Part shown: positions 1-8,967 of the stretch, piece by piece
How positions within the stretch are numbered: position 1 is the first letter of the stretch
Layout: each line of letters begins with the position of its first letter
Source: Chromobacterium paludis
Lineage (GTDB): Bacteria; Pseudomonadota; Gammaproteobacteria; Burkholderiales; Chromobacteriaceae
Reading direction: 5' to 3'
Length of the DNA: 64,000 bases
Assembly: GCF_008275125.1 (NCBI RefSeq)
Contig: NZ_CP043473.1
Location: forward strand, 3,348,001 to 3,412,000
The notes under the pieces: model-generated
Told to the model about the DNA's origin: nothing
The model's input: the letters and a program-made list of their open reading frames with translations, nothing else
The model's database searches: none
Made by a program: the position numbers and the translations under genes

Positions 1-968
<968 letters not shown>

Positions 969-1075
969 TCAGCTTGTGACAGCTCAATGAATGGTTCGAT
1001 GGTTGAAACGACGCCACCGAAATAAAGCGAATTCGGATCGCGGGGCGCAGCCGCCGCGACAGCCCTGAAAACAAA

Positions 1076-1108
1076 ACAGCGCAAGGTCGTTTTCCCGCCT
1101 TGCGCTGT
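1076..1108 (-). terminator. Rho-independent terminator after nagE
   Basis: An 11-bp perfect stem (1076-1086 paired with 1098-1108) has an 11-nt loop. Read on the minus strand it is followed by TTTTGTTTTC. It sits 63 bp past the nagE stop codon and ends that transcript before gap. Confidence 0.85.
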
Positions 1109-1171
1109 CACTTTCTACCCATTCGGCAATGTAATCAACACGCTACATCAAATGTTGGCCACTTTGCCTTA

Positions 1172-2857
1172 TCAAGCTTGCAAAACCGCGGCATACGGGC
1201 CGGCATCCCCTTGCAGAACCACATGCAATACGTTAGCCGAAACCGAAGTCACGCCGCTGGCGCCCAGTTGCTGCAGGGCGGCCTGGTCCACGCGGGCGGC
1301 ATCAGCCACTTCCACGCGCAGGCGGCTGCCCGCCACCACTTCCACCTTCAGCACATTGCCGGCGCCGCCCAGGGCGGCCAGCCAGCGCGCCTTGTCGATG
1401 CTGGCGCCCGTGGCGGCGGCGGCCGACACCAGCTTCTCGGCGGCGGCTTGCGGCGCCGGCGCGGCGGCTTCGCCCGCGGCCAAGGCGGTGCGGATTTCAT
1501 CGGCGATCAGGTCGGCCTCCGGCCCCAACACCACTTGCACGCTGCCGGCGGCCGGTTTGATCAGGCCGCGCGAGCCCAGCGCCTTCAGCGCGGTTTCGTT
1601 GACCTTGTCATTGCTGGCCACTTGCAGACGCAGACGAGTGGTGCAGGCATCCACCAGCTTCAGGTTGGCGGCGCCGCCCAGCGCGTCGATGAAGGTGCGC
1701 GCGCGACCGGTGCCGGCCTTGACTTCCACTGCGGCAATCGCCACGTCCTCGCGGCCCGGGGTCTTCAGGTCGAACTTCTTGATGAAGAACACGAACAGCA
1801 CGTAGTAGACGACAAAGTAGGCCGCGCCAATCGGCAGCAGCAGCAGCGGCTTGGTGGCCAAGCCAAAGTTCAGCACATAGTCGAACAGGCCGGCGGAGAA
1901 GCCGAAGCCCAGCTTGACGCCCAGCATCTGCATGATGGCCATGGCCAGGCCGGTCAGCACGGCGTGGATACCGTACAGCACCGGCGCCAGGAACATGAAG
2001 GCGAACTCGACGGGCTCGGTCACGCCGGTCAGCATGGCAGTCAGCGCCATGGAGAACAGCAGGCCGCCGACGGCCGCGCGGTTTTCCGGCTTGGCGGTGC
2101 GGTACATCGCCAGGCAGGCGGCCGGCAGGCCGAACATCATCACCGGGAAGAAGCCGGACATGAACATGCCCGCGCTCTTGTCGCCGGCGAAGAAGCGGGT
2201 CAGGTCGCCGTGCACCAGCTTGCCGGCGGCGTTGGTGAAATCACCCACCTGGAACCACACCATGGTATTCAGGATGTGGTGCAGACCGGTGACGATCAGG
2301 ATGCGGTTGAGGATGCCGTAGAAGAACACGCCCACTTCGCCGGCGCCGATCAGCCACTTGCCGACGGTGTCGATGGCATGCTGGACCGGCGGCCAGACAT
2401 AGCCCAACAACGCGCCCAATATCAGCATGGAAAAACCGGTGACGATGGGCACGAAGCGCTTGCCGCCGAAGAAAGCCAGGTAGCTGGGCAGCTTGATGTC
2501 CTTATAACGGTTGTACAGATAGCCGCCCACTAGGCCGGACAGGATGCCGGACAGCACGCCCATATTGATCTTGTCGTCTATCACCTTCAACACCGCGGTC
2601 AGCACCAGGAAACCGATGGCGCCGGCCAGGCCCGATGTGCCGTTGTTGTCCTTGGCGAAACCGACGGCCACGCCGATGGCGAAGATCAGCGCCAGGTTGC
2701 TGAAGATGGCGTCGCCGGCCTGCGCCATGATCTTGATGTCCAGCAGGTCGGGCTGGCCCAAGCGCAGCAGCAAGCCGGCCACCGGCAGCACGGCGATCGG
2801 CAGCATCAGGGCGCGCCCCAGCTGCTGAATGCCTGCGAATTTATTTAAAGTACTCAC
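1172..2857 (-). CDS. nagE: GlcNAc-specific PTS permease EIICB with extra degenerate EIIB domain
   Basis: This is the inner-membrane phosphotransferase permease that imports and phosphorylates N-acetylglucosamine. Residues 1 to about 370 form the multi-pass EIIC domain (GLHHILNTMVW and GVTEPVEFAF are EIIC signatures of the glucose/GlcNAc family). An EIIB domain follows at about 388-455, with the phosphorylated cysteine C405 in VDACTTRLRL. A second EIIB-like domain (about 493-553) repeats the same pattern, but the cysteine position is A509, so it cannot accept phosphate. No EIIA domain is present, so a separate EI/HPr/EIIA protein must exist elsewhere. The start is GTG, with GGGAGA 6 bp upstream. 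It lies 286 bp downstream of nagB on the same strand and may have its own promoter. Confidence 0.93.
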   Translation of the reverse strand: MSTLNKFAGIQQLGRALMLPIAVLPVAGLLLRLGQPDLLDIKIMAQAGDAIFSNLALIFAIGVAVGFAKDNNGTSGLAGAIGFLVLTAVLKVIDDKINMGVLSGILSGLVGGYLYNRYKDIKLPSYLAFFGGKRFVPIVTGFSMLILGALLGYVWPPVQHAIDTVGKWLIGAGEVGVFFYGILNRILIVTGLHHILNTMVWFQVGDFTNAAGKLVHGDLTRFFAGDKSAGMFMSGFFPVMMFGLPAACLAMYRTAKPENRAAVGGLLFSMALTAMLTGVTEPVEFAFMFLAPVLYGIHAVLTGLAMAIMQMLGVKLGFGFSAGLFDYVLNFGLATKPLLLLPIGAAYFVVYYVLFVFFIKKFDLKTPGREDVAIAAVEVKAGTGRARTFIDALGGAANLKLVDACTTRLRLQVASNDKVNETALKALGSRGLIKPAAGSVQVVLGPEADLIADEIRTALAAGEAAAPAPQAAAEKLVSAAAATGASIDKARWLAALGGAGNVLKVEVVAGSRLRVEVADAARVDQAALQQLGASGVTSVSANVLHVVLQGDAGPYAAVLQA

Positions 2858-3040
2858 AAGATATCTCCCAGGTTAAATCTGGTGCCGTCTTGTCTAACGG
2901 CGGCTCCCCAGCGCTCTACAACTTAGACTCCCCGCGCCCGCTACAGGCCCAGGTCACAACATTCATCACCGTCCGCGGCCGACCTCGTCTCCCGGCCGCT
3001 TGCCTAGCCCCGCGCTGCCACGCGTCCATTCCGGCCGGCG

Positions 3041-3074
3041 GCGGACTCGCGGGGGGAGACGCCCCGCGAGCCGC
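3041..3074. other. Strong GC-rich inverted repeat between nagB and nagE
   Basis: CTCGCGGGG (3046-3054) pairs perfectly with CCCCGCGAG (3062-3070). The stem extends past a bulged A through GCGG/CCGC (3041-3044 with 3071-3074). No T-tract follows on either strand, so it is not a classic terminator. It could slow transcription or stabilise a 3' end between nagB and nagE. Confidence 0.5.
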
Positions 3075-3143
3075 CTCGGTCTGGAAGCGCCTCCGGCTCT
3101 GCCTCGCCTTCGGCGCGGCGGGGAAAACGGTTAGCCTGGCGCC

Positions 3144-4154
3144 TCAGCGGGTGCAGGTCACTTTGGACAGGTGGCGCGGCACATCCGGGTTCAGGCCGCG
3201 CGCCTCGGACAGGCGGGCCGCCATCAGATAGAAGCTCTGGATCGCCAGCAGCGGGTCCAGCGCCTCGTCGTCGGCCACCGCCAGCGTCAGGTCGCGGCTC
3301 TCCACATCGGCCGGCGCCGCCAGCAACACCTTGGCGCCGCGGCCGCGCATCTCGGCGGCCAGGGCGATCAGGCCCTGCTGCTCCGGGCCGCGCGGCGCGA
3401 AGATCAGCAGCGGGTAGCCTTCGTCGATCAGCGCCATCGGACCATGCTTGATCTCGGCGCCGGAGAAGGCCTCCGCCTGGATGGCGCAGGTTTCCTTGAA
3501 TTTCAGCGCCGCTTCCAGCGCCACGGCGAAACCGAGGCCGCGGCCGACCACCATGATGCGTTCGGCCGGCTTCAGCACGTCGAGGGCGACGGACCAGTCC
3601 TGGGCGGCGGCCTCGCTCAGGCGCTTGGGCAGGTTTTCCAGCGCGGCCAGCAGGCCGGCGTCGTTCTGCCAGTGCGCCACCAGGCGCGCCACGGCGGACA
3701 GCGAGGTAATGTAGCTCTTGGTGGCCGCCACGCTCTTTTCCTCGCCGGCGCACAAGGGCGCCGCCCAGTGGCAGGCCTCGGCCAGCGGGGAGCCGGGCTT
3801 GTTGACCAAGGCCACGGTGTGCGCGCCGGCGGCGGACAGCGCCTTCATGGTGTCCACCAGGTCCGGGCTCTGGCCGGATTGCGACACCGCCACGGCCAGC
3901 TGGCCATCCACCGCCAGCGGCGACTGGTGCAGGGTGACGATGGACATCGGCAGCGACACCACCGGCACGCCCAGCCGCTGCATGGCCAGGTAGGCGAAGT
4001 AGCTGGCGGCGTGGTCCGAGCTGCCGCGCGCCACGGTCAGCGCCAGGCGCGGGCTGATGCGGGCCAGTTCGCGTCCCAGCGCGGCCAGGCCTTCATCGGC
4101 GTACATATGTTGCGCGGCCACCGCTTCGGCGGCGTACAGCGCTTCTTCAAGCAT
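3144..4154 (-). CDS. SIS-type glucosamine-6-phosphate deaminase (NagB-II)
   Basis: The protein has two SIS sugar-isomerase domains like the C-terminal half of GlmS, but lacks the glutaminase domain. ARGSSDHAASYFAYL and SQSGQSPDLVDTM are phosphosugar-binding loops of the first SIS domain, and GRGLGFAVALEAALKFKET belongs to the second. In nag clusters such proteins deaminate GlcN6P to fructose-6-phosphate plus ammonia, in place of classical NagB. The function is assigned from context beside nagA, nagR and nagE. The ATG at 4154 overlaps the nagA stop by 8 bp, typical of coupled translation. A longer TTG start at 4181 is possible and would add nine residues. Confidence 0.88.
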   Translation of the reverse strand: MLEEALYAAEAVAAQHMYADEGLAALGRELARISPRLALTVARGSSDHAASYFAYLAMQRLGVPVVSLPMSIVTLHQSPLAVDGQLAVAVSQSGQSPDLVDTMKALSAAGAHTVALVNKPGSPLAEACHWAAPLCAGEEKSVAATKSYITSLSAVARLVAHWQNDAGLLAALENLPKRLSEAAAQDWSVALDVLKPAERIMVVGRGLGFAVALEAALKFKETCAIQAEAFSGAEIKHGPMALIDEGYPLLIFAPRGPEQQGLIALAAEMRGRGAKVLLAAPADVESRDLTLAVADDEALDPLLAIQSFYLMAARLSEARGLNPDVPRHLSKVTCTR

Positions 4155-5268
4155 CAACGAGGCCAATTTCCTCTCCCTCAACGTAGACTTGCTGCAAATT
4201 CAGTTCCGCATCCATCACCACGATGTCGGCCCAAGCGCCGGCCTGCAGCCGGCCGCGGTCGGCCTGGCCCAGATAGTCGGCCGGGTACAGCGACAAGCGG
4301 TGAGAGGCGTCCGCCAGCGGCAGGCCTATCTTCACCAGATTGCGCAGCGCCTGGTCCATGGTCAGCGTACTGCCGGCCAGGGTGCCGTCGGCCAGCCTCA
4401 CGCCGCCCATGCACTTGGTGACGGAGTGGGAGCCCAGCTTGTACTGGCCGTCCGGCATGCCGGCGGCGGCGGTGGAGTCGGTGACGCAATACAGCCGCGG
4501 AATGGCGCGCAGCGCGGTGCGGATGGCGCCCGGGTGGACGTGGAGCAAATCAGGTATCAGCTCGGCGTACTCGGCATGCGCCAGCGCCGCGCCCACCACG
4601 CCCGGCTCGCGATGATGCAGGCCGGTCATGGCATTGAAGAGGTGGGTGAAGCCGGACGCGCCCTGCTCCAGCGCGGACACGGCGTCCTCGTAGCTGCCCA
4701 GGGTATGGCCCATCTGCACCTTGACGCCCTGCTCGCTGAGCCAGCGGATGATGTCGAGGTGGCCGGGGATTTCCGGCGCCAGCGTGATCAGCGAGATCGG
4801 CGCCAGCGCGCGATAGCTGTCTATCTGCGCCATCGCCGCCTGGCAGGCGTCGTCGGGCTGGGCGCCCAGCTTGCCCGGGTTGATGTAGGGACCTTCCAGG
4901 TGCACGCCCAGCACGCGGCTGCCGGCCGGCGCGCGCTCCTTGCTGCAGCGGCCGATGTCCGCCAGCACGCGGGAGATTTCCTCCGGCGGCGCGGTCATGG
5001 TGGTGGCCAGCAAGGAGGTGGTGCCGAAACGGGCGTGCAGCCGGGCCACGTGGTGGACGGCATCGCCGCCCTCCATGATGTCCACGCCGCCGCCGCCGTG
5101 CACGTGCAAGTCGATGAAGCCGGGCAGGATATAACGTTCAGGCTGCCGGCCCGACGCCAGCTTGGCGTCGATCGCTGCGATGCGGCCATCGGCCGCCAGG
5201 CGCACGGCGCCGTCCATCCACCCGGAGGCGGTGAGGATGCGGCCCTGCAAGGTCTGGTTCTGGGTCAT
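4147..5268 (-). CDS. nagA: N-acetylglucosamine-6-phosphate deacetylase
   Basis: This cytoplasmic amidohydrolase removes acetate from GlcNAc6P, the product of NagE. The metal-dependent TIM-barrel signature is intact: FIDLHVHGGGG (HxH), the catalytic-site glutamate in GVHLEGPYINPGK, the histidine of MGHTLGSYEDA, THLFNAMTGLHHREPG, and the catalytic aspartate in VTDSTAAAGMPDG. The 373-residue length is normal. The 5' end overlaps the nagR stop by 4 bp (ATGA) and the 3' end overlaps nagB, so nagR-nagA-nagB form one transcript. Confidence 0.96.
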   Translation of the reverse strand: MTQNQTLQGRILTASGWMDGAVRLAADGRIAAIDAKLASGRQPERYILPGFIDLHVHGGGGVDIMEGGDAVHHVARLHARFGTTSLLATTMTAPPEEISRVLADIGRCSKERAPAGSRVLGVHLEGPYINPGKLGAQPDDACQAAMAQIDSYRALAPISLITLAPEIPGHLDIIRWLSEQGVKVQMGHTLGSYEDAVSALEQGASGFTHLFNAMTGLHHREPGVVGAALAHAEYAELIPDLLHVHPGAIRTALRAIPRLYCVTDSTAAAGMPDGQYKLGSHSVTKCMGGVRLADGTLAGSTLTMDQALRNLVKIGLPLADASHRLSLYPADYLGQADRGRLQAGAWADIVVMDAELNLQQVYVEGEEIGLVDA

Positions 5269-5999
5269 CGTTTCAGTTCGGCTACAAAGTCGTAATAATC
5301 GTTGCGGCAGTAGGTGTCGGTCAGCTCGATCGCCACGTTGTCGGCGTTGTAGCCGATACGGGTGATCAGCAGCATCGCCTCGCCCGGCCGGATGCCGGCC
5401 AACTGGGCGATTTCGCCCGAAGCGTTGACCGCCCGGATATGCTGCAAGGCGCGCACCACCGAATGTCCTGTCGCGTCCAGATGGGCGTACAGCGAAGTGC
5501 CCACTAACTGCGGGTCGGGTAAATACGCGACCGGCATCGTACTCATTTCAATCGCCATCACCACGCCGTCGGCGAGGCGCTGGCGCTTCAGCCGCGCCAC
5601 CATCGAAGTCGGCGACAGCCCCAGCTTGATCACTTCCTCGTTGCTGGGCGGAAACACCCCGCGCTCCAGCCACACCGATGAAGGCACGAAGCCGCGCAGC
5701 CGCAGCTGCTCGGTGAAGCCGGTCAAGCGCGACAGCGGCTGCTCCAGCCTGGGCGTGATGAACGTGCCCGAGCCCTGGCGGCGGCGAATCATGCCCTGCT
5801 CCAGCAAGACGTCCATCGCCTTGCGCGCGGTCACCCGCGAAATGCCCAACTCTTCCGAAAACGTGCGCTCCGAAGGCAGGGCCTCGTCGGCCTGCCACCA
5901 GCCGGCGTTGATCGCGTCGGCCAGCTTGCGCGATAGCTGCAGATACAGCGGGGTGCTCAGGGTTTCATCCGGTTTCAATGCTTGCCAGCGGTTTTCCAT
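5265..5999 (-). CDS. nagR: GntR/HutC-family regulator of GlcNAc use
   Basis: The N-terminal winged helix (PLYLQLSRKLADAI, then LPSERTFSEELGISRVTARKAMDVL, quoted here as two parts of one motif region at about residues 15-65) is the GntR DNA-binding domain. The rest is a UTRA ligand domain that in this subfamily (NagR, DasR, NagQ) binds phosphorylated amino sugars. MENRWQALKPDETL at 5999 is taken as the start because the upstream in-frame extension (to 6062) has low-complexity, non-family sequence. It is first in the nag operon, behind an operator array at 6104-6139. By family it is likely a repressor relieved by GlcNAc6P or GlcN6P. Confidence 0.9.
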   Translation of the reverse strand: MENRWQALKPDETLSTPLYLQLSRKLADAINAGWWQADEALPSERTFSEELGISRVTARKAMDVLLEQGMIRRRQGSGTFITPRLEQPLSRLTGFTEQLRLRGFVPSSVWLERGVFPPSNEEVIKLGLSPTSMVARLKRQRLADGVVMAIEMSTMPVAYLPDPQLVGTSLYAHLDATGHSVVRALQHIRAVNASGEIAQLAGIRPGEAMLLITRIGYNADNVAIELTDTYCRNDYYDFVAELKR

Positions 6000-6103
6000 G
6001 GTCGTCTGCAAGTGGTCTGAAAATTGCAGTGTATGCCTAGTCTTCCGCCGCCGGTATCCCATGCGGTTCTCACGCCCCGCGTAGTCTGCCTGCTACAGTG
6101 CGA

Positions 6104-6139
6104 ACGTTAATACCACATTAATACCACGTCAATACCAAT
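6104..6139 (-). promoter_or_regulatory. nag operon promoter with triple NagR-like operator
   Basis: Read on the minus strand, the sequence has three direct repeats of TGGTATTRA at an exact 11-bp period (plus-strand repeats at 6107-6117, 6118-6128 and 6129-6139). A -35 box TTGACG (6127-6132) and a -10 box TAACGT (6104-6109), 17 bp apart, are embedded in the repeats. Bound regulator would block RNA polymerase. The predicted 5' leader is about 95 nt. Confidence 0.7.
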
Positions 6140-6394
6140 TTGCGCGCAAGCCGCGCCGCCCTTCATGTCTATGGCAACAAAACGACACGACCATGACTTG
6201 CGTCAGACAATCGCCCGCCTAGCCGGCCTGAAAACCGTCGCATTGCGCTGCAACAATTTGTTTTTGGCCAGAATTTTAGCCAGGCCCATCAAACAAGCCG
6301 GGATCCGGCAGGCACGCGCCGCCCGGAAATCCGCGGCCTCTCCGGCGATCAAGCCAGACTTTCCCCCTCTGGCGGAGATGCATACCAATCGCAG
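6140..6394. other. Intergenic stretch without a supported gene
   Basis: Between the nag promoter and the terminator of the next minus-strand gene I see no ORF with a family resemblance or a ribosome binding site. The two short ORFs here (82 codons on plus, 61 on minus) look accidental. The stretch is somewhat richer in AT than its surroundings. Confidence 0.5.
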
Positions 6395-6422
6395 AAAAAA
6401 AACGCGGCCCTGACGGGCCGCG
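6395..6422 (-). terminator. Rho-independent terminator of the YedA-like gene
   Basis: An 8-bp perfect stem (CGCGGCCC at 6403-6410 with 6415-6422) has a 4-nt loop. On the minus strand it is followed by eight T residues (6395-6402). It lies 38 bp past the stop codon of the gene at 6461. Confidence 0.9.
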
Positions 6423-6460
6423 CAGCGGGAATGATGCAGGGGAAAGGAGTCGCCGGCCGC

Positions 6461-7324
6461 TCAACGCCGCCAGCTGATCAACAACACCGCCGCCACGATC
6501 ACCGTCATGGCCAGCATCTCCTGAGCGCCGACATGCTCGCCCAGGAACAACGCGCCCAACAGCACGGCAATCACCGGATTGACGTAGGCGTAGCTGGTGG
6601 CGGCGGCCGCCGACACCGTTTTCAGCAGATAGAGGTAGGCGTTATAGGCAATCATGGAGCCGAACACCGTCAGGTAGAGCAGCGCGCCCCAGCCGGTCGC
6701 GCCGGGCCAGGCCTGCAAGCGCTCGCCAATGGCGAAGCTGGACAAGAGCAGCGCCAGCCCGCCGAAGATCATGGTCCAGGCGCTGCCCATCGCGCCCGGC
6801 GGCTGCGCCAGATGCTTGCTCCAGGCGGAGCCGAGTGCCCAGCCGGCCGAAGCCAGCACCAGCAGCAGCGCCCCCTGTGGACTGGCCCGCAGGCTGCTGC
6901 CCAGGTTCAGCAACACGATGCCGCACACGCCGAGCGCCATGCCGGCCCACTCCAGCGCGCGCGACTGATGGCCAAACCATCGGGCGAACAACAAGGTGAA
7001 CAAGGGCACCGTCGCCACCACCAGCGCCGCCACGCCGGACGATACCTCCCGCTCGGCCATGGTCACCAGGCCATTGCCCACCGCCGGCATCAACACGCCC
7101 AGAATCGCCGCGCCGCGCAGCTGGCGCGCGTCTGGCCATGCCGCGCCGCGCCAGCGCAAAAAGCCCAGCATGATGCCGCCGGCCAGGGTGAAACGCAAAC
7201 CGGCCATCAATAGCGGCGGCCACGACGCCACGCCGACGCGAATGGCCAGATAGGTGGAACCCCAGATGAAATACAGCGCCAGAAAGGCCGCCAGGGTCAG
7301 CGGCGCGAGACGTGAAAAAGGCAT
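6461..7324 (-). CDS. EamA/DMT-family exporter, YedA-like
   Basis: This is a 287-residue inner-membrane protein of the drug/metabolite transporter superfamily, with about ten hydrophobic segments arranged as two EamA repeats. ALYFIWGSTYLAIRVGV at the N-terminus and AYNAYLYLLKTVSAAAATSY near residue 235 match YedA-type proteins. The substrate is unknown. The ATG at 7324 is chosen because the family begins there; the open frame runs upstream into the tolQ intergenic with no membrane character. It follows tolQ by 61 bp on the same strand and ends at a good terminator. Confidence 0.85.
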   Translation of the reverse strand: MPFSRLAPLTLAAFLALYFIWGSTYLAIRVGVASWPPLLMAGLRFTLAGGIMLGFLRWRGAAWPDARQLRGAAILGVLMPAVGNGLVTMAEREVSSGVAALVVATVPLFTLLFARWFGHQSRALEWAGMALGVCGIVLLNLGSSLRASPQGALLLVLASAGWALGSAWSKHLAQPPGAMGSAWTMIFGGLALLLSSFAIGERLQAWPGATGWGALLYLTVFGSMIAYNAYLYLLKTVSAAAATSYAYVNPVIAVLLGALFLGEHVGAQEMLAMTVIVAAVLLISWRR

Positions 7325-7385
7325 GGCTGCGTCCGAATCATTCGAACCCAAACCATGCCGTATGCAAGCGTAAACAGCAAGCGGC

Positions 7386-8054
7386 TCAGCGCATCGCCAG
7401 CCGCTGCAGGATATTGGAAAACTCTTCCATATAAGTGTCGAAGCGCGTGGCCAGCCGATCCACGTCGGTAGCGAAGCGGTTATAGGCCACCACCGCCGGG
7501 ATGGCGGCGAACAGGCCGATGGCCGTGGCCACCAGCGCCTCGGCAATACCCGGCGCCACCGTGCTCAGCGTGGCCTGGCCGGCGTTGCCCAGGCCGATGA
7601 AGGCATGCATGATGCCCCATACCGTGCCGAACAGCCCGACATAGGGGCTGACCGAACCGACCGTCGCCAGGAAAGAGGTATGGCTGTCCAGCGCATCCAA
7701 CTCGCGCTGCGCCGCCGCGCGCATGGCGCGGCGCGAGCCGTCCATGATGTCGGACAGCTCGGTGCCGGCTCGGCCGCGCTGCTTTAAGAACTCGGCGAAG
7801 CCAGACTGGAAGATGCGCTCCATGCCCACCGCATCGCTGCGGCGGCACACGTCCTCGTACAGGCGGTTCAGGTCCGCCCCGCTCCAGAAGTTGCGCTCGA
7901 ACTCCTCGCTATGGCGCTTGGCCGCGCCCAACACCGCTATCTTGTTGAAAATCAGCGCCCAGGACAGCAGCGAGGTCAAGGCCAGGCCCGCCATCACCAA
8001 TTGCACCAGCAGGCTGGCATTCAGGATCAGGCTGATGAATGAAATCTGTTGCAC
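7386..8054 (-). CDS. tolQ: TolQ proton-channel subunit, without neighbouring tolR/tolA
   Basis: TolQ belongs to the MotA/TolQ/ExbB family. With TolR it forms the inner-membrane proton channel that energises TolA for outer-membrane constriction at division. The 222 residues fit TolQ: an N-terminal membrane helix (about 12-35), a cytoplasmic region, and two further helices around LATVGSVSPYVGLFGTVWG and ALVATAIGLFAAIPAVVAYN. The start has CGAGGAA about 7 bp upstream. Unusually, the next gene downstream is a YedA-like exporter rather than tolR. It could instead serve an ExbB-like role, but the sequence reads as TolQ. Confidence 0.88.
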   Translation of the reverse strand: MQQISFISLILNASLLVQLVMAGLALTSLLSWALIFNKIAVLGAAKRHSEEFERNFWSGADLNRLYEDVCRRSDAVGMERIFQSGFAEFLKQRGRAGTELSDIMDGSRRAMRAAAQRELDALDSHTSFLATVGSVSPYVGLFGTVWGIMHAFIGLGNAGQATLSTVAPGIAEALVATAIGLFAAIPAVVAYNRFATDVDRLATRFDTYMEEFSNILQRLAMR

Positions 8055-8079
8055 GTTGTGTTCCTCGGTTCACATGCGG

Positions 8080-8661
8080 CTAGCGTAACACGCGGCCGCT
8101 CTCCAAATCGATAATGGTCGATGGCTTGCGCCGCTTGCCGATGCGGCCCGGCAAGGTCAACACCTTGTCTTTAAATGCCTTGCGGCAGGCCTGCGCGGTT
8201 TTCAGCGATTTCTGGCCAGCGCGATTGGCCGAAGTCGACACCAAGGCCGTGCCCAACGAACGGCACAAGGCCGCCGCCTCGCCATGCGCCGTCACCCGCA
8301 CCGCAATCTTGCAATGGCGCCCGCGCAAAGCCGGCGGCACACGCCGCGAGGCTGGCAGCAAAAAAGTGTATGGACCGGGCCAATAGCGCGCCAGTTCCGC
8401 GCGCTGCGCGGCGGAAAGCGGCCGCACCAGATGGCGGATCTGCTCGAAATCGGCGGCAATGACGATCAGCCCCTTGTGATTGGGCCGCGCCTTGATCGCC
8501 AGCACGCGGCGGATCGCCCGCACATCGAGCGGATGACAACCCAGGCCGTAACAGGATTCGGTGGAATAGGCGATCACGCCGCCATGGCGCAAGCGCGCCC
8601 GGGCGCGGTGCATAAGCAAAGCACCCGGGAGGCGGGACAAAGGAACCAAGCCTGAACTCAT
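8080..8661 (-). CDS. Sua5/YrdC-type threonylcarbamoyl-AMP synthase (TsaC-like)
   Basis: The protein has the YrdC fold that makes threonylcarbamoyl-AMP from threonine, bicarbonate and ATP for the t6A37 modification of tRNA. Signatures include GGVIAYSTESCYGLGCHP (residues about 27-44), KARPNHKGLIVIA with the KxR nucleotide-binding residues, WPGPYTFLLPAS, and STSANRAG. At 193 residues it matches single-domain TsaC (about 190), not long Sua5. It ends 26 bp before tolQ starts. No clear ribosome binding site precedes the chosen ATG. An internal Met at about residue 17 is an alternative. Confidence 0.88.
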   Translation of the reverse strand: MSSGLVPLSRLPGALLMHRARARLRHGGVIAYSTESCYGLGCHPLDVRAIRRVLAIKARPNHKGLIVIAADFEQIRHLVRPLSAAQRAELARYWPGPYTFLLPASRRVPPALRGRHCKIAVRVTAHGEAAALCRSLGTALVSTSANRAGQKSLKTAQACRKAFKDKVLTLPGRIGKRRKPSTIIDLESGRVLR

Positions 8662-8967
8662 GGGGATTCAATGAAAAAGTAAGCCGCTATTGTAATGCCA
8701 ACTCAACAGCAAAGCTCAGCTAGCGCAGCAAAATGCAATGCAGGCTGTTCTTGATCGTCCGGTGACAGCACACGGTCTGCCCCACCCCCTCCGCGCTCAA
8801 CTCGCGCGACGACAGGTAAAGCGATGCTCTATCACCGACTGGCCTCGCTCATCCAGTCACATCAAATCCACGAGTCCCACGGCTTTGCAACCCAGCCAAG
8901 CTGGCAACTGCGATAAAACCCTCGCCGGTGCCGTCGTCATCTGTTACAACTCCGCGTGGCCACTTAA

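Noticed and set aside
6165..6413. 82-codon plus-strand ORF in the nag-yedA gap
   Set aside because: No ribosome site, runs into the minus-strand terminator, and no recognisable sequence.
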